A stretch of 64,000 nucleotides of DNA from Rutstroemia sp. NJR-2017a BVV2. Lineage: Eukaryota; Ascomycota; Leotiomycetes; Helotiales; Rutstroemiaceae. A program made the translations under genes and the position numbers. Of this stretch, positions 35,628 to 47,887 are shown piece after piece. The stretch lies in assembly GCA_002946415.1 (NCBI GenBank), contig NJPS01000069.1, positions 1-64,000 on the forward strand, read 5' to 3'. The first letter of the stretch is position 1. Every line of letters starts with the position of its first letter. The notes beneath the pieces were generated by a model. That model was given only the letters and a program-made list of their open reading frames with translations. It was not told where the DNA came from and did no database searches.

Positions 35628-36489
35628 CTAGCTGACGATACCATAAACGATAGCAGTGTCAGCAAGGAGGTTCTCCGTCCCATTATCCACGTTGGGGGTC
35701 AGTTCTGGTAACAACAGGCACGCCTGTTGTCCCGTGGATGTGTCATTCGTATTCCTGTCGATCACAGCGATAAGACAGTTGCCATTAGGTGAATAGTTAT
35801 AATCTATACAAGCCCTCATACAACTTTCAAAATCGGGCGTCCAAAGCTTCACTTCCCACACCTGAGGATTAAAACTCGACGTGCTCCAGTTACAGCGCAA
35901 GAGAAATTGCCATCGAGTCGCGCCGCTAGAAAGGCCACCTACTTCAACAATAGTGTTGTTAGCCCCAGTTGAATTGCCTTGGCAGGGTGAGCTTATGACC
36001 GTATTCGAAATACTGGTTGGTATGGCGGTGGCCGTATTTGAAGACGTAGGGGAGGAGGATGTTTTGCCGGTCGGAGTAGCCGCTATAGTTATGGACTTCG
36101 TCATCATCGGTGCTTGACTACATGTTTGTCAGCTAGCCAAAAGACATTTCCAAGAGCACATACCTCGATCCTTGATCAACAGATGACTTTACTTTCGCCA
36201 TCCCACCAGCAATTCCACCACCAAGTCCTCCCGCCAGCAGTATCACAAGCACCACAATCACCGCCCAAAACCATGCCACACGCAATCCCAATATTGTTTC
36301 TCGCTGACACCTTCTAGACGGCTTTCCCTTCCCACCGAGCTCCGCTTCGACATCGCCCGCGATTCCAGCACCGTATAACCCGGATTTATTCGCCTCCCAG
36401 TTGACTTCCAGCCCATCGTGCGGGGGTATCGCCTTCGGTGTGCCCACTTCAAGACCAGCTTCAGGCGGAACAGGAATGGGGCAATCCAT
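35628..36489 (-). CDS. Type II membrane protein with Cys-rich ectodomain
   Basis: Small surface protein of a kind common in filamentous ascomycetes. Exons are 36489-36164 and 36117-35628 with a 46-nt intron (271 aa). The N-terminal 60-70 residues are hydrophilic and Pro/Gly-rich. One transmembrane helix follows (about 71-92, VAWFWAVIVVLVILLAGG) with a Gly-rich continuation. Then come a Ser/Thr-rich stalk and a compact C-terminal domain with cysteines in CQGN, LRCN, SCMRAC, NCLI and QACLLL. The spacing and the WELKxWTPDFxSC-like surroundings recall apple/PAN or WSC-type domains, but I cannot assign one firmly. Several N-x-S/T sites in the ectodomain fit secretion. Function is unknown; a cell-wall sensor or adhesin is an inference. 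Confidence 0.75.
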
Positions 36490-38498
36490 TATGTAAACAT
36501 TGATCCTTAAAACGTATGTATATATATCGTCACGGGTGAACGGCTTTCCAGAGAAACAAGAAAGGAAGACATATCAGTAAGAAAAGAAAGCACCGAAGCG
36601 GGCCTAGACACATTATGTGTACCTCGCCACGCAGCCTGCTACAGCAACATGGCCTGGCAAATTGTGACACACCCCAAGTGAATTTATGCTACAATAACGG
36701 TCTAGGCAGAAGGTAAAAAGACATACCAGGAAAGACAACACCCATCCATGTAAATCACTTCATTCCTTTCCGTCTTTTCTTCACTTACTAATATTGTTCA
36801 TCCGAAGCGGGCTTTCTAACATTCCACCAACTTCGAAGGAATATGAACATCCATTCATCAATGAATTAGGCAAACTACGCCTCATATTCATTCCGAGAAG
36901 ATTTCAGATTGTGCAGGTTTGTTGCAGTTGAGCGAATCGAAATGGGTGGTAGTGCTGAGCCCCAGTCCTGCAGGTTTGGGGATTGGTTGGGGGAAGGACT
37001 ACGCATTATGTCAATCACTGGATAGAGATCTTTCGCAAACAGAAAAGTGGTTCTTGGGGAGGTAATACTTTTGGAATATAAATTCATTGAAACCGGCACG
37101 ATACTTCACTTGATAGTAGAAATGCTGTTGAGCTCTTCTCACATGGAGCGGTTGTGGTTAACTTTCGCACGACTGTGCAATATTTCACACCATCGATCCT
37201 CAAACACCAACATATAGGATGAACCCCTGCATACCAACATCACCTGCATAAACGTATATTCCAACCAAGTGGTTGGGTAGTGACAACCAGTAGATGATCT
37301 TACCGTTTACTATAAGATTGCTGCTATTTTGACGTCTTCTTCCTGTTTCAGTGCCAATGCAACGGATTAGTAGGTGCACGAATTTACCCACCAGCTTCAG
37401 ATATGCCGGACAGTCCAAATGAATAGGCAGACTTCTGACAGCTATCATAAAACACCCGAAGCTGTGCCACTGATCGAGAAAGTTCCAAGGTAGAGGTCTG
37501 ACTAGCATTCCACTTGGAAAGCTAATCAACGACACTATTGCATTCAGGAGAAACCCCCAGCGCACTCAGCTACTCCTACAACCACTCCCACAATCTCAAG
37601 AGACAAATATCTCAAAACATCACCCCAAACATAACGATTGATGGCTGCACACCCGTAGAAAACCCGCACAGCAAACCAACCTCCCACGCACCTCTCTCCG
37701 TTCACAACGTCGAGGCTAACTAGACTAACGACACCAATTCACTAAAGTAGCACCTCGGTTCACCACCGCACCATAACACAACGTCTTCCTATTGGAGCAG
37801 GAGTTCGCAGTCCTGATCCTAGATGTGCAACAAAAGCAGTAACCCGCAAAGGCAGCCAGCCAACCGGAATCTAGCCTCAACATGGCAGGAATTTATTGGT
37901 CTCCCAAGTAAATATAAGGTGAGGGTAGAAACACTTTTTCATATACATTTCCATGCACTGTCGCCATTGAAAGTAGCGAAATCCTCATCTATCTGTCTTA
38001 GTATCTATCTGCTCGTGATCGGTTCTCATCCCATCTGACCTGCCTCCCTTACAGAGGGGATAATCAACTCGTTCTTCCACTAATTCATTCAGTTATTTTC
38101 CTTTCTACATCCTCTCTCTACTCCCTCTCATTCTCTCACAGAAAAAACTCTTATTTAATAAAATATAAAAAATATAAATAAGGTCTAAGTAAGATAAAAA
38201 AAAGACCATGGGTATCATCCAACATTACATCTCATCTCCACTTATCTCATCCATCTCATCTTATCCATCTCATGCTCAACTCCACTCCACTCCTCCAAAT
38301 CTACATCTACATCTCTTTCCATCTTGCCCAGCCGATAACCATATCTATACAGCTAAGTCCAGTACCGTCCGCTCCGAAGAGAATAAGCCTCTATCTATCT
38401 ACGCTCGCTCTAAACACACAAGTTATCTTTTCCCTCCCAAACTCCTGCCATTCCCGTATATATATCCCCTTGTCCATCCCAACCCACCCCTCCCTCAT
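36490..38498. other. Intergenic, no gene seen
   Basis: Between two minus-strand genes. The first part is the promoter region of the membrane protein. The stretch 38090-38200 is AT-rich and may hold poly(A) signals for the kinesin. Frames at 37200-37723 lack starts or domains. Confidence 0.4.
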
Positions 38499-41400
38499 TT
38501 ACTCATCCTCCCCCTCCCCAGTCCCATTTCCACCCTTCCCAAAATACGCCATATCAATCTTAAAAATCCACTCCACCTTCTCCCTCTCATTCCTCGCCCG
38601 AAACAACCAAGTATTACTACTCCCATAAACCGCAAAAACCCCATCCAACGCGGAATTCCCATTCCCATTCTTCCCACCTCCACCCCCTCTCAACAACAAC
38701 TTAATCTCCGGCTGATGATCGACCCTACAATTCCTCAACCCCACCACATTAACCTCTTCCCCATCCGGCACCGAATGCACATGCAGATACGGTCTGCGCA
38801 GCTCGACAAACCTGCGCACCCATTTCGTCGAGTCGGCTGACGGCACAAGCAGATACCCGCCGCGGAGGAGGGTGGGGTTTTTGGTAATTTTCGTGACGGA
38901 CGCGAGGAGGTGTGGGGTGGGCGGGGTTTCGAGGATAGAGGGGGTGCTGGATGAAGTAGGGGCGCCGGACACAGGGGGCTCGACGTTGGTGTGCGAGAGG
39001 ATGGAGTTGGTGGGGTTGCGGCAGAGTTGAAAGAGGCGGATGTATTTTTCCAGGAGGGTTTTTTGGGCTGGGGTGTATTGGCTTGCGGATTCGGGTTCGT
39101 CGTTTGTTTCGGAGTCACCGTTGATGGAAGAAGCTGATCCGTTTGTGCTTCTGGTGGGTGGTAGAGTGATACGGTTTAGGAGAGGTTGTGCAGCGTCTAG
39201 TTCAGCTAATCTTTGTTTCCGGCGTTTAGCTGCGATGAAATCGCGTATAAGTGATACACCCCTCGGTGTCCAATTCGTTAACGACTCCTCGCCTTTCACA
39301 AAATCATTCTGGGTATTTGTGCGCCATAGATCACCTGCCTTCTTCACGGGTGTAGGGCGTACGGTTACTGAAAAGATGCCAGACATTGATTTGACGATTC
39401 TTACACTTTGGAATAACGAAGCGAACATAGAGGTTGAACGGACGTAATTGCGAGACATGATCTGGGAACAAACATCCATAGTAAAAGTCATGGGCCTGGC
39501 AAGTTTTTCTGATCGAACCTCCCATGCTAGAGTCATTTGCACTCTGTATTTGTCGGCGGTGACGCGGTCGAGAAGTAGGGATTCATGAGCACTTGAATCC
39601 CATTGCCCAACGATGGTGACGTTGGTAGTGCCGTTTGCGTTGGACTTCACAATGGGCTTGGACAGTAGTTTGAGAGGAAGCGGAGGAGTCGAGGAAGAAC
39701 TGAGGTCAGGGCTTTTCCCAATGTGGTCAATCAGTCGGATATGCCCAACACGTAAACCAGTGACATCCTGCCAAGGCAGAGCATCACCAGAATTATGGGT
39801 CAAATTAACCACAATCCTTCGCTGCAGACCTTGATGAAGCTGAAATGTTCCACTGTCAAGATCACTCGTTTGAATAACTTCAACCGGAGGATAATCACCA
39901 CTCTCTGCAAGCTCAAGAATTTGGATCTTGGCGAACACGTCATGTTTCTCCTCGGAGAAGAATTGAGACTCTGAGATGCGAGCACCCTTTCGCTTTTGTT
40001 TTGGTTGTGGGACGTTGTCCCGCATATCATCCCAACTCAACAATTTGTCCAAGTGCATAGATGAGACTTTGGCAAAGATAGCCACGCGGAGAGAGACGTT
40101 TGTTGGACCAAACATCGGCACACTCATACTATGCACACTTTCAAATCGAATAGGGCCTTCATCGAAGTCTTTGATCATCTGCGTTGTGGTTACACCACTT
40201 TCATTAGATGCTGGAGGGATGAAAAGTTGGCCATGCACTTCTGTTCCTTCTCGTTCAGCGAATCCGATCATATCATGCATTACAACATTAAACTTCAAAG
40301 TGCTCGATGGCGCTTTCGCTGATGAAGGTTCAAGTGAAAGTTTGATGATACCAATAGCATGTGAAGTGTAAGGTGAAAGGACGTCTAGCGTGAAATCCTG
40401 TACTCGACTCTCAAAAACGGCTGAAAGTGGAACGTCAACATCGCCGATGTGCGTGTATTGTGGCATGCAGGCTTCCATGAAGGGATTGTCTAGCCTGAAA
40501 TGCTGTAGGTATTCTGGTCGATCAATGTATTGATGCATCTGTCTCATGACTCGGACTCGATCATGGAGTTTATCCAAACTCCAAAGATGGATAACACTGT
40601 TTCTGTAATCAATTACGCGAACACCAACGCATGGTTTGGTCGCGTCTTCGAGTACAATATCATCACCCTCCCAACCATTAAGAACCATATCGTAAGAGGA
40701 ACACAAAGCGTGCCCAATATCAACAATAGTAAACTGGAAAACGACATTTTCATCCATTTCATGGCTCATTATTTGTGCTTCCTTCAGGATTGCCGCATTC
40801 TGAAATACAGCTTCGGCCATGCGGACGTATCTTCGTCTCTTCCAGTGCTCTTTCACTTTCTCTGCGATAGCAGTTTCTCTTTCTGATAATGAAGGAGCGC
40901 CATCTGCTCCAGGTTTCGTTGGACTCAATTCTTGTATCCTTTCCTCAAACTGTTTACGCTGAACTTCCAACTGCTTGAGCATTTCTTCTTTGACCTCTCG
41001 CAAGGTCTCCTCCATTCTAGCTTTCTCTTTCTTGATTTCCTCAACCTCTACATTAGCCGCTTCAGCGGTCTTCAACTGTTCCTGATATTCTTCTTTCTGC
41101 TTCTCCAGTTGCACTTGCATTTCTTCTCGAACTTCTCGCATCCTATCTTCGACTTCGCCTTGCTTAGGTGTTGATGGCATCGTGAGTGCAGTATCCAGAG
41201 AAAAGTTGTCCAGGGTGCCATTAGACAGATATTTTTCTCTCATAGGATATGAAGTATCCGAATCCATATCGTCGTCCGCGTTCGCAACTGCTCGTTCAGC
41301 CCTGGCCCTCTGAACATCTTCAAACAAAAGGTTGAGTTCTTCATCAGATAGACCGGCTATTTTCTGATCAGTACCAAGTATAGCACCAGCTGCTTCACGC

Positions 41401-43472
41401 CTTGCAAAAGACCAGTCTGATTCCCGCCCACGCAGGCCAGGAATAGGAGAGTCTGCTCGACTGCTCCCATCGAAGTCCAAATCAGATATTGCTCTGCTCA
41501 GGTTTCTATCGTGCACGGGTCGAGGAGTAGGGGACGGCGAAACTTTCTCCCAAGTATTGAGGTTCTCTAGTTGATTGACAGTGACAGAGTGTCGAAGGAG
41601 GCTTTGTTCCGCACGCTCTGCTCTGGCTTCCATCGGATGGTTAAACCGGAAAATGTGGAAATCGCCAAGAATGACTCTATAGCCGCTTCGTAGTCGAGTG
41701 GGTTTGTCGACCCTCTGCCCATTAACCATGATTGCAGCGCCCTCTTTAGGTATGATGTTAACTACATTGTCAATATTCTCGATAGTGCAGTGCTCATGTA
41801 GAATGCGAGTCCCATTCAGCCGGATTTCCGCAGCGTGGGCGGCATTGCTGTCCACGTTACCGACTGTGGTTGTACCTGGCTTTAGATTGTAGACCAGGCA
41901 CTCTGCAAGTAGTGGATCATCAGAAAGATTGACAAGATGGGGCATTTTCTTTGGAGTATGCAGCCCAACAAATCCCTTTTCGATGCTGATGCCCAGTTCT
42001 TCGAGAGCAGCCTCTCTTTCTTTGTGAATCTCTTCCGTCTTCTGCAACTTCTCCTCCCAGGTTTGATTGAGATCTGAATAGAGCTTTTCACTTTGATTAA
42101 GTTGCTCCGTAATTTCCGCTTTCGAGACCTTCTTCACAACACCATCCGCTGAAACAATTGTGACCATCTGCTTCTCTAATGGTGTACCCTCCGCATAAAC
42201 CTCGTCCGCGGGACCACCTGCACCGCCGCCGGTTAGTTTACCACGAAGTTGGGCCAACTCCTCCTTCAGCTCGCGAATCATTCGAGCATTGGCGTCTTCG
42301 TTCACGACGGCATGATTCTTAATCCTCTTCGCGCTGTCGGCATATCTCAATGTGCTCAATGTTTCATCGAAATTGATATCTGCAGGACTGATGGCTGCAA
42401 TCATGGCAGTCATAGAGTTTCCTCCTAAAGAGTCCTTCAGAAGCCAAGTCAAAACACTGTCTCTGTATGGAACTTGATTTCCCTTTCCGACTTTCTTCTT
42501 CTTCCCATCAGACAAGTCGGCCAATGCAGCAATAACTCGTCCAAGCGTCGAAAGAGACCTATTAATTTCCGCACCTTCTTTCAATCGTGCTCCCGTCGCT
42601 CCGGTAGAGTTCGCTCTCTCAGAACCAGCCAAATCGACCAAACTAATCTTTGCGACCTTTTCCATGGCCATCTTAGTTTCGACATCCAGGCGTTTCTGAG
42701 TCAAGGTCAAGGTGAAAACCGCATGACTTCTACTACTCGTTTCGTTCATATTCGTAGCCGCAACCGTACGGGCTTTATTTCCCTCATCCATCAGATTCTC
42801 AATCTCATTGAAGCTGCCCACTACCAATTTCGCCAGATCTTCCACATATGGTCCGGTTGAAGGATGTTCACGAACTTTCAGGTTGCCTTTGGTCGTGGGG
42901 TTGAGTAGATCTCGGACTCGCTCATTATAAATTTCCAGATATGACACCTCGACCGTACATTTCAGGTTCTTGTCTTGTTGTAGCTCTCCTATCCTTTCGA
43001 ACATATCCTGGCAGATCTTTGGAATGACACCGGCATCCTTTCCGTATCCCATCATGGAGTAAGATTTTCCCGAACCTGTCTGTCCATATGCGAAAATGCA
43101 GTTGTTATAACCCTGGAAAGCATTATCCAAGAGTGGCTTACCCAGATCCTCATGAAGATTGTCTTGCCCGGCATATGAAGGGTCGTTTTTGTCGAAGGAC
43201 CAGTATGAACGATCGAATGCGAAAACTTTCTGCCCGGCATCCTTTCCTGCCTTTCCGCCGCGAGCCTTTTCTTCTAATTCGGGTGGTGGGATGATAATCG
43301 TTTGCGCATCTTTCATTTGTACAATACATTTTGCTCCGCGATCGATTTCTATTAGGAGGTGTCAATATTGACTTGTGAGGGGCGGTAAGTACTTCGTGCT
43401 CAACCTACCTCTGCTGTTGAAAGGCCTACACCTGACAACCACCTTGATATTTCCCCCTCCGCCAGGAGCCAT
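38499..43472 (-). CDS. unc104: Kinesin-3 motor (Unc104/KIF1 family)
   Basis: Plus-end-directed microtubule motor that moves early endosomes and vesicles in hyphae. Two exons, 43472-43409 and 43348-38499, with one 60-nt intron give 1637 aa. The start MAPGGGGNIKVVVRCRPF is the family's typical N-terminus. The motor has the P-loop GQTGSGKS (about 110-117), switch I NMNETSSRSH (about 221-230) and switch II DLAGSE (about 260-265). After the neck comes an FHA domain (about 505-600, TTTVGN, LHEHCTIEN). Coiled coils lie in the 730-830 area (long E/K/Q-rich stretch), followed by the KIF1B and DUF3694-type central region. A C-terminal PH domain (about 1515-1622, GGYLLVPSADSTKWVRRFVEL) binds phosphoinositides on cargo. 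The domain set is complete. The last 600 nt show the C-rich then G-rich switch seen in other genes here. Confidence 0.95.
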
Positions 43473-44826
43473 TTTCGCAGATGTTTAACGTCCAGCGAGT
43501 TCTTTTGCACCACCTCTTTCGCAGCCGCAGCCTCCGAGGTTTACCTTCAGAAAATGTGTATTTGTAATAAAGCAGACAAGTGTCCAACGAAGCAGTGAAA
43601 TGTGATCAGAGTCATCGAAAGGGAAATTCGTTATGTCGTTCAGCGTGCAGAGGTAGAGTTAAACATCGTTGTCTTCGTCTGACGTCGCTGATAAGGATCG
43701 TGATATTGTTGCTTCGTTTTTAAGTTTCGTTGTGTCGTTGAATAGCAGTAACAACAGGCGCTTAATGTGTGCGCCTTGTACAGTCCGATTTGAATAATGA
43801 TACTTCTGAGAAAAGAAACTAATGAAATATAATCGTAGGGATCGTGAGTAGCGAATAATAGTCAGATGAAGTGAGGGTTTAGGTAAATGAGAATTATTTT
43901 CAGATGAGGTGGCACGAGGTCTCAAGGAACTATAACGGTAACAATTTAATGTTGACAGCACTGGAGTGTTGACAGTCGCGTCGCCGGGGCAAACTCGCGT
44001 TCCAATTCCCTCGTAAATTGATCTCTCAAATTTCGAAGAGGGAGTAACCTTAGGGATGGATGAAGGATGATGAATGGACGGGAGTGGAGAGATGAACCTT
44101 GGAAAACAGGTCATCCTAGTAAATGATCTTGGTATGCATCAACGCTCCATCAATCAATCTCAGTCATTTGGATCTGGGAGCCCAGAAGAGGGGGTGAACT
44201 GAGTGGGGTACATGGTGATTGTAGTGTTCCTGGATGGAAAACATGGCGTTTATTGGTTGGGAAGATCGGATGATTCCCTTCTCATGTAAGAAATGGGAGA
44301 CGGCAAAGGTGGAATAACGCCAGCACGGCCAGTTGAAGTGTTGAGCGATGAGGTTCAAGATATGGACAGGAAGGGTGGATGGGATGGATAATCAACAGCA
44401 GTGAATAACGAGATGTAGTAGACTCTTCATAGTTATTGTACTACCTACGGAACTACCTAGGGAGCTATCAATCTAGCACCCAAATGCTTCCTAAGGAGTA
44501 TAGGTAAATCATCGCCCATCGTTCCACAGAATTATTTCGGTATAGCGACAGATTGACACCCGGCATACCATACATAGTAGAACGAGTGACACTTTTTTGA
44601 TTCGTGAGCCGATGCCGATAGAAGGTTGATCTTGTCACCAGCCGTTGCATTATAGCATTTTAGCACTGATCAGTGATCAGCAGTCTCGGATGCAACGCAG
44701 CAGAGCGCACAACATGCCTCTATTCAACGGCTGTCCGTAATAGATAATATCGAATGTTTGATATAGCTCGGACAAGCCGAGAGCACATTGCAGAGTTCAT
44801 CTGTGTGTACGTGCACTGATCGTTCA

Positions 44827-44854
44827 CGCCAGGTCACCGCCAGGTCACCGCCAG
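44827..44854. repeat. CGCCAGGTCAC tandem, 2.5 copies
   Basis: Two exact 11-nt units and a 6-nt partial third unit lie in the unc104-GIS2 intergenic region. Confidence 0.85.
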
Positions 44855-45614
44855 CAGTGGTCAGTCAACAGCCCTATCATTATCGCTGTCATCCACAAGT
44901 TATCGTTATCAGCAAGCGACGAGAAGGTATAATGGGAATTCTCGTCGCGGGGAAGCGGCTCACTCATCCGCTTGAATGAAGCCTTTTCCTGCGACCTGAT
45001 CCGCGGCCAATTTGGTCCAATGCAAGCAGCCGCCCATCACGATGATCAAGGGTCCATCTCCATTCTCCATTCGATATCAAGGTCCGAAACGGCTTTTGAT
45101 AAGAAGCGCAACAACCGCACACAGATCTCTCCCTCTCAGGCATCCGTATGCAACAATGAATCTATGCATTCGCAGGGAAAAGGCACGGACGCATACATGA
45201 TCACGTTATACAGCATTGGTCGCGCTTTGAAACGGGCTGGCGATTCCGACGGTACCAACAGGATACGTAGTTGAGCAGTCCCCTCTATCAACAGATACTG
45301 GACCCTCGGTGTAAACTGGGACTCACCAGGGTACATGTGAGACGACCGGTACCGTCGACAACATCAGAATTGCAGTGTTTGCCGTGCATGTAATTTGGTG
45401 CTACATAGGTAGTAACTCGAAATACAAACTCATTGCATCTTGAATCTTTGCTATCTCACTGCACGCAGGACGAGGACTTGTAGGCGATATGCGATATCGT
45501 CGGCCTGTTCGCCTGTTCCTGACGCTTGACCGCCATTTGCGTGAATTTAATTGGTAGCCCTAGGAATTCCAAGGTTTCTCCATATGATACAGAGGTTGCT
45601 GAGCAATACGTACC

Positions 45615-45668
45615 CTCGCCTCTCGCCCCTCGCTCCTCGCCCCTCGCCCCCTCGTTCTCGCCCCTCGC
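45615..45668. repeat. CTCGCCC-like C-rich tandem tract
   Basis: Roughly seven imperfect copies of a 6-8 nt CTCGCCCC word, about 800 bases upstream of the GIS2 start codon. It could be an upstream promoter element or a simple repeat. Confidence 0.7.
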
Positions 45669-46194
45669 ACCATCCAACGCTTCAACCGGTACTCATTCAC
45701 TCGCCGCCGCCGTGATCCTTACTTGTCTGATGCTGATATGTCCGCAGACAGGCTACGGGGGTTTGGTGCGCAGCGCAGAAAAAGAAAGGGATCTTCCTCC
45801 TGGTACTTACCGGCAACCTAGCCCCCTGGTAGATGAGCTGCTGCTCCAATGCCGTACATCTCGTTCCACAAATCTCGAGCGCCACTAAAACCTGGCCTTT
45901 CCGCACATACATCTCCCACATACGCACACGCACACACATTTTTACATTCGGAATTTCCAAAGTTTAGGGAAAGTGTGTCAAGCGAGGAAAGAAAAAAATT
46001 CCGAGCGTCAAGTTCTTTCCATATTTTACTAGCCTCGGATTCATTCCAATTCAATCACAGAGACTTTTACTCCCCTTCGTACTCCTGAAATCTTCTTTCA
46101 AAATCCTCAACTACTGTGAAATTTCTACAAACAAACTCTTCGAACTCGAATACCTACCTACCTTACATTAGACCCTTCACTAAAGAACTCAATC

Positions 46195-46428
46195 GTAAGT
46201 TCGACCGTTCTACTATCCCTTCAATAATGATAGAACTATTGGTGTGCTTGTCGCATTGATTTGGCTCTGTTGACTTTTTCGACCCCACTTCGACCTCTAA
46301 CCTCCAACCTTCAACTCACCTCACAATCCCCTCACGCCCCCCTCAAACAACATTTCAAAATCTCGAATACTACCTCAATTCCTACTTCTTGAGCCTGCAA
46401 AACTAACCAACACCTTGCCCTTCAATAG
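46195..46428 (+). other. Probable 5'-UTR intron of GIS2
   Basis: A strong donor GTAAGT at 46195, a branch-like AACTAACC near 46401 and an acceptor TTCAATAG ending at 46428 lie 20 nt before the GIS2 ATG. No ATG-containing coding frame would be disrupted. The length, 234 nt, exceeds most coding introns here. Predicted from sequence only. Confidence 0.55.
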
Positions 46429-46448
46429 GTCTCATATCCCCCAGAAAA

Positions 46449-47887
46449 ATGGATTCCTTCGGTGCTCAACAACAGCAACAAGCTGGTGGCCGTGCATGCT
46501 TCAACTGTGAGTTTTATTTCCAACTTTTTTTTTCACACATCCATTCTACGACGACAAGATCACCACTTCGATGCACACCCATATATATATATGCAAAACT
46601 CCCTTATTTCGTCGACTTCCGATTTACCTGCGCCTTTGATTTTCTCGACAATCAATCTCGAAGTCTACCCGACGTCTCGAAACCGTTGAAAATGCCGTCG
46701 CCTTCGCCTTGCAGAATTTTGCACATACGGCTTCACCACCGAACGATATGACGGGAAATATATATGATACGGATATGCCAGTTCCCTTTGGACTTGGAAA
46801 ACTCAAAAACTGCCATTCGATAATTGAATTCAAGCTGACAAAAATCTGTAGGCGGCGACAATTCTCATCAAGTATGCGAACTACTTCCATTGGTTCATTC
46901 ACGACTGTCCATTTTTAAAGACTAACAATTTGCAGGCTCGTGACTGCCCAACGCGTACTGCCCAAACTTGGTATGCTTCAATCTTTGCCATGTCAAAAGA
47001 TGTTCGATCATGCTAACCGTGAAATAGCTACAACTGTTCCAGTAAGCCTTCTGTGCAACATGGGGGGAATTGATCATCTTGCTAACCTTAGTCCCACTCT
47101 TCAGAGCCCGGCCATTTGAGTAAGTCTCTCCTGCACACTTTTCTTGTTCAATTATTGACATGAATTAGGCCGCGACTGCCCAGACCCGCAAGAGCCCAAG
47201 ACCTGTTACAGAGTACGTTAAACCCTTTCTCGAAAACAACGACCGGAAACTCATATATCTTCCTAGTGTGGTATTCAAGGACATCTTTCCAGAGACTGCA
47301 CCAACCCCCCTACTGAGGGTGCTGGACGTGGTGCTGGAGGATACGGTGGATCGTTCGGTGGAGGTGGAGGTGGACAACAATGCTACAAGGTATGTTTCAT
47401 GGTTTCCATCCTTTGAAATGATACTGAATTATTTGCTTCTTTAGTGCTCCGGACACGGCCACATTGCCCGTAACTGCACCCAAGGCGGTGCTGGCGGATA
47501 TGGAGGAAACCAGGGAGGCTATGGAGGTGGATATGGTGCCCGTCAAAACGGCCCACGACAGACCTGCTACTCATGTGGCGGTATGGGACACATGTCCCGT
47601 GATTGTACACAAGGCCAAAAGTGCTACAACTGTGGTGAAGTAAGTCCCCTTGACACAGGGTTCTGGCTACATGGCCATAATTCTCACTTTTCTTTTATTG
47701 CTTTTACTAATATTGATAAATAGGTTGGTCACTTGTCCCGCGATTGTGGTCAAGAGCCTAGCCAGGAGCGTACTTGCTACAAGTGCAAGCAGCCAGGTCA
47801 CGGTTCGTTTTCCCACCATGATTTCCTGTCGTGGTTTTGTGCTAATATGGATTTTCTACTATAGAACAGGCTCAATGCCCCAACTAA
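46449..47887 (+). CDS. GIS2: Gis2/CNBP-like seven CCHC zinc-knuckle protein
   Basis: Cytoplasmic single-stranded nucleic-acid-binding protein that regulates mRNA translation and joins stress granules in yeast. Ten exons give 201 aa: 46449-46506, 46852-46871, 46936-46970, 47028-47041, 47106-47120, 47169-47212, 47267-47389, 47445-47639, 47724-47802 and 47865-47887. Exons 2, 4 and 5 are only 20, 14 and 15 nt. The protein has exactly seven CX2CX4HX4C knuckles: CFNCGDNSHQARDC, CYNCSKPGHLSRDC, CYRCGIQGHLSRDC, CYKCSGHGHIARNC, CYSCGGMGHMSRDC, CYNCGEVGHLSRDC and CYKCKQPGHEQAQC. Gly-rich RGG-like linkers lie around knuckle 4. Seven knuckles match Gis2. Intron 1 is long (345 nt). Almost every intron cuts within or beside a knuckle. 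Confidence 0.92.

Larger units (their letters stand above)
43473..46448. other. Shared upstream region of divergent unc104 and GIS2
   Basis: About 3 kb between divergent start codons. It holds an 11-nt duplication (CGCCAGGTCAC) at 44827-44854, a CTCGCCC-like C-rich repeat at 45615-45668 and a long pyrimidine-rich leader before GIS2. No frame is convincing. Confidence 0.45.

Noticed and set aside
38208..38840. 210-codon plus-strand frame rich in Pro, Leu, Ile and Ser
   Set aside because: Overlaps the C-terminus and 3' flank of the kinesin; it arises from C-rich sequence lacking stops.
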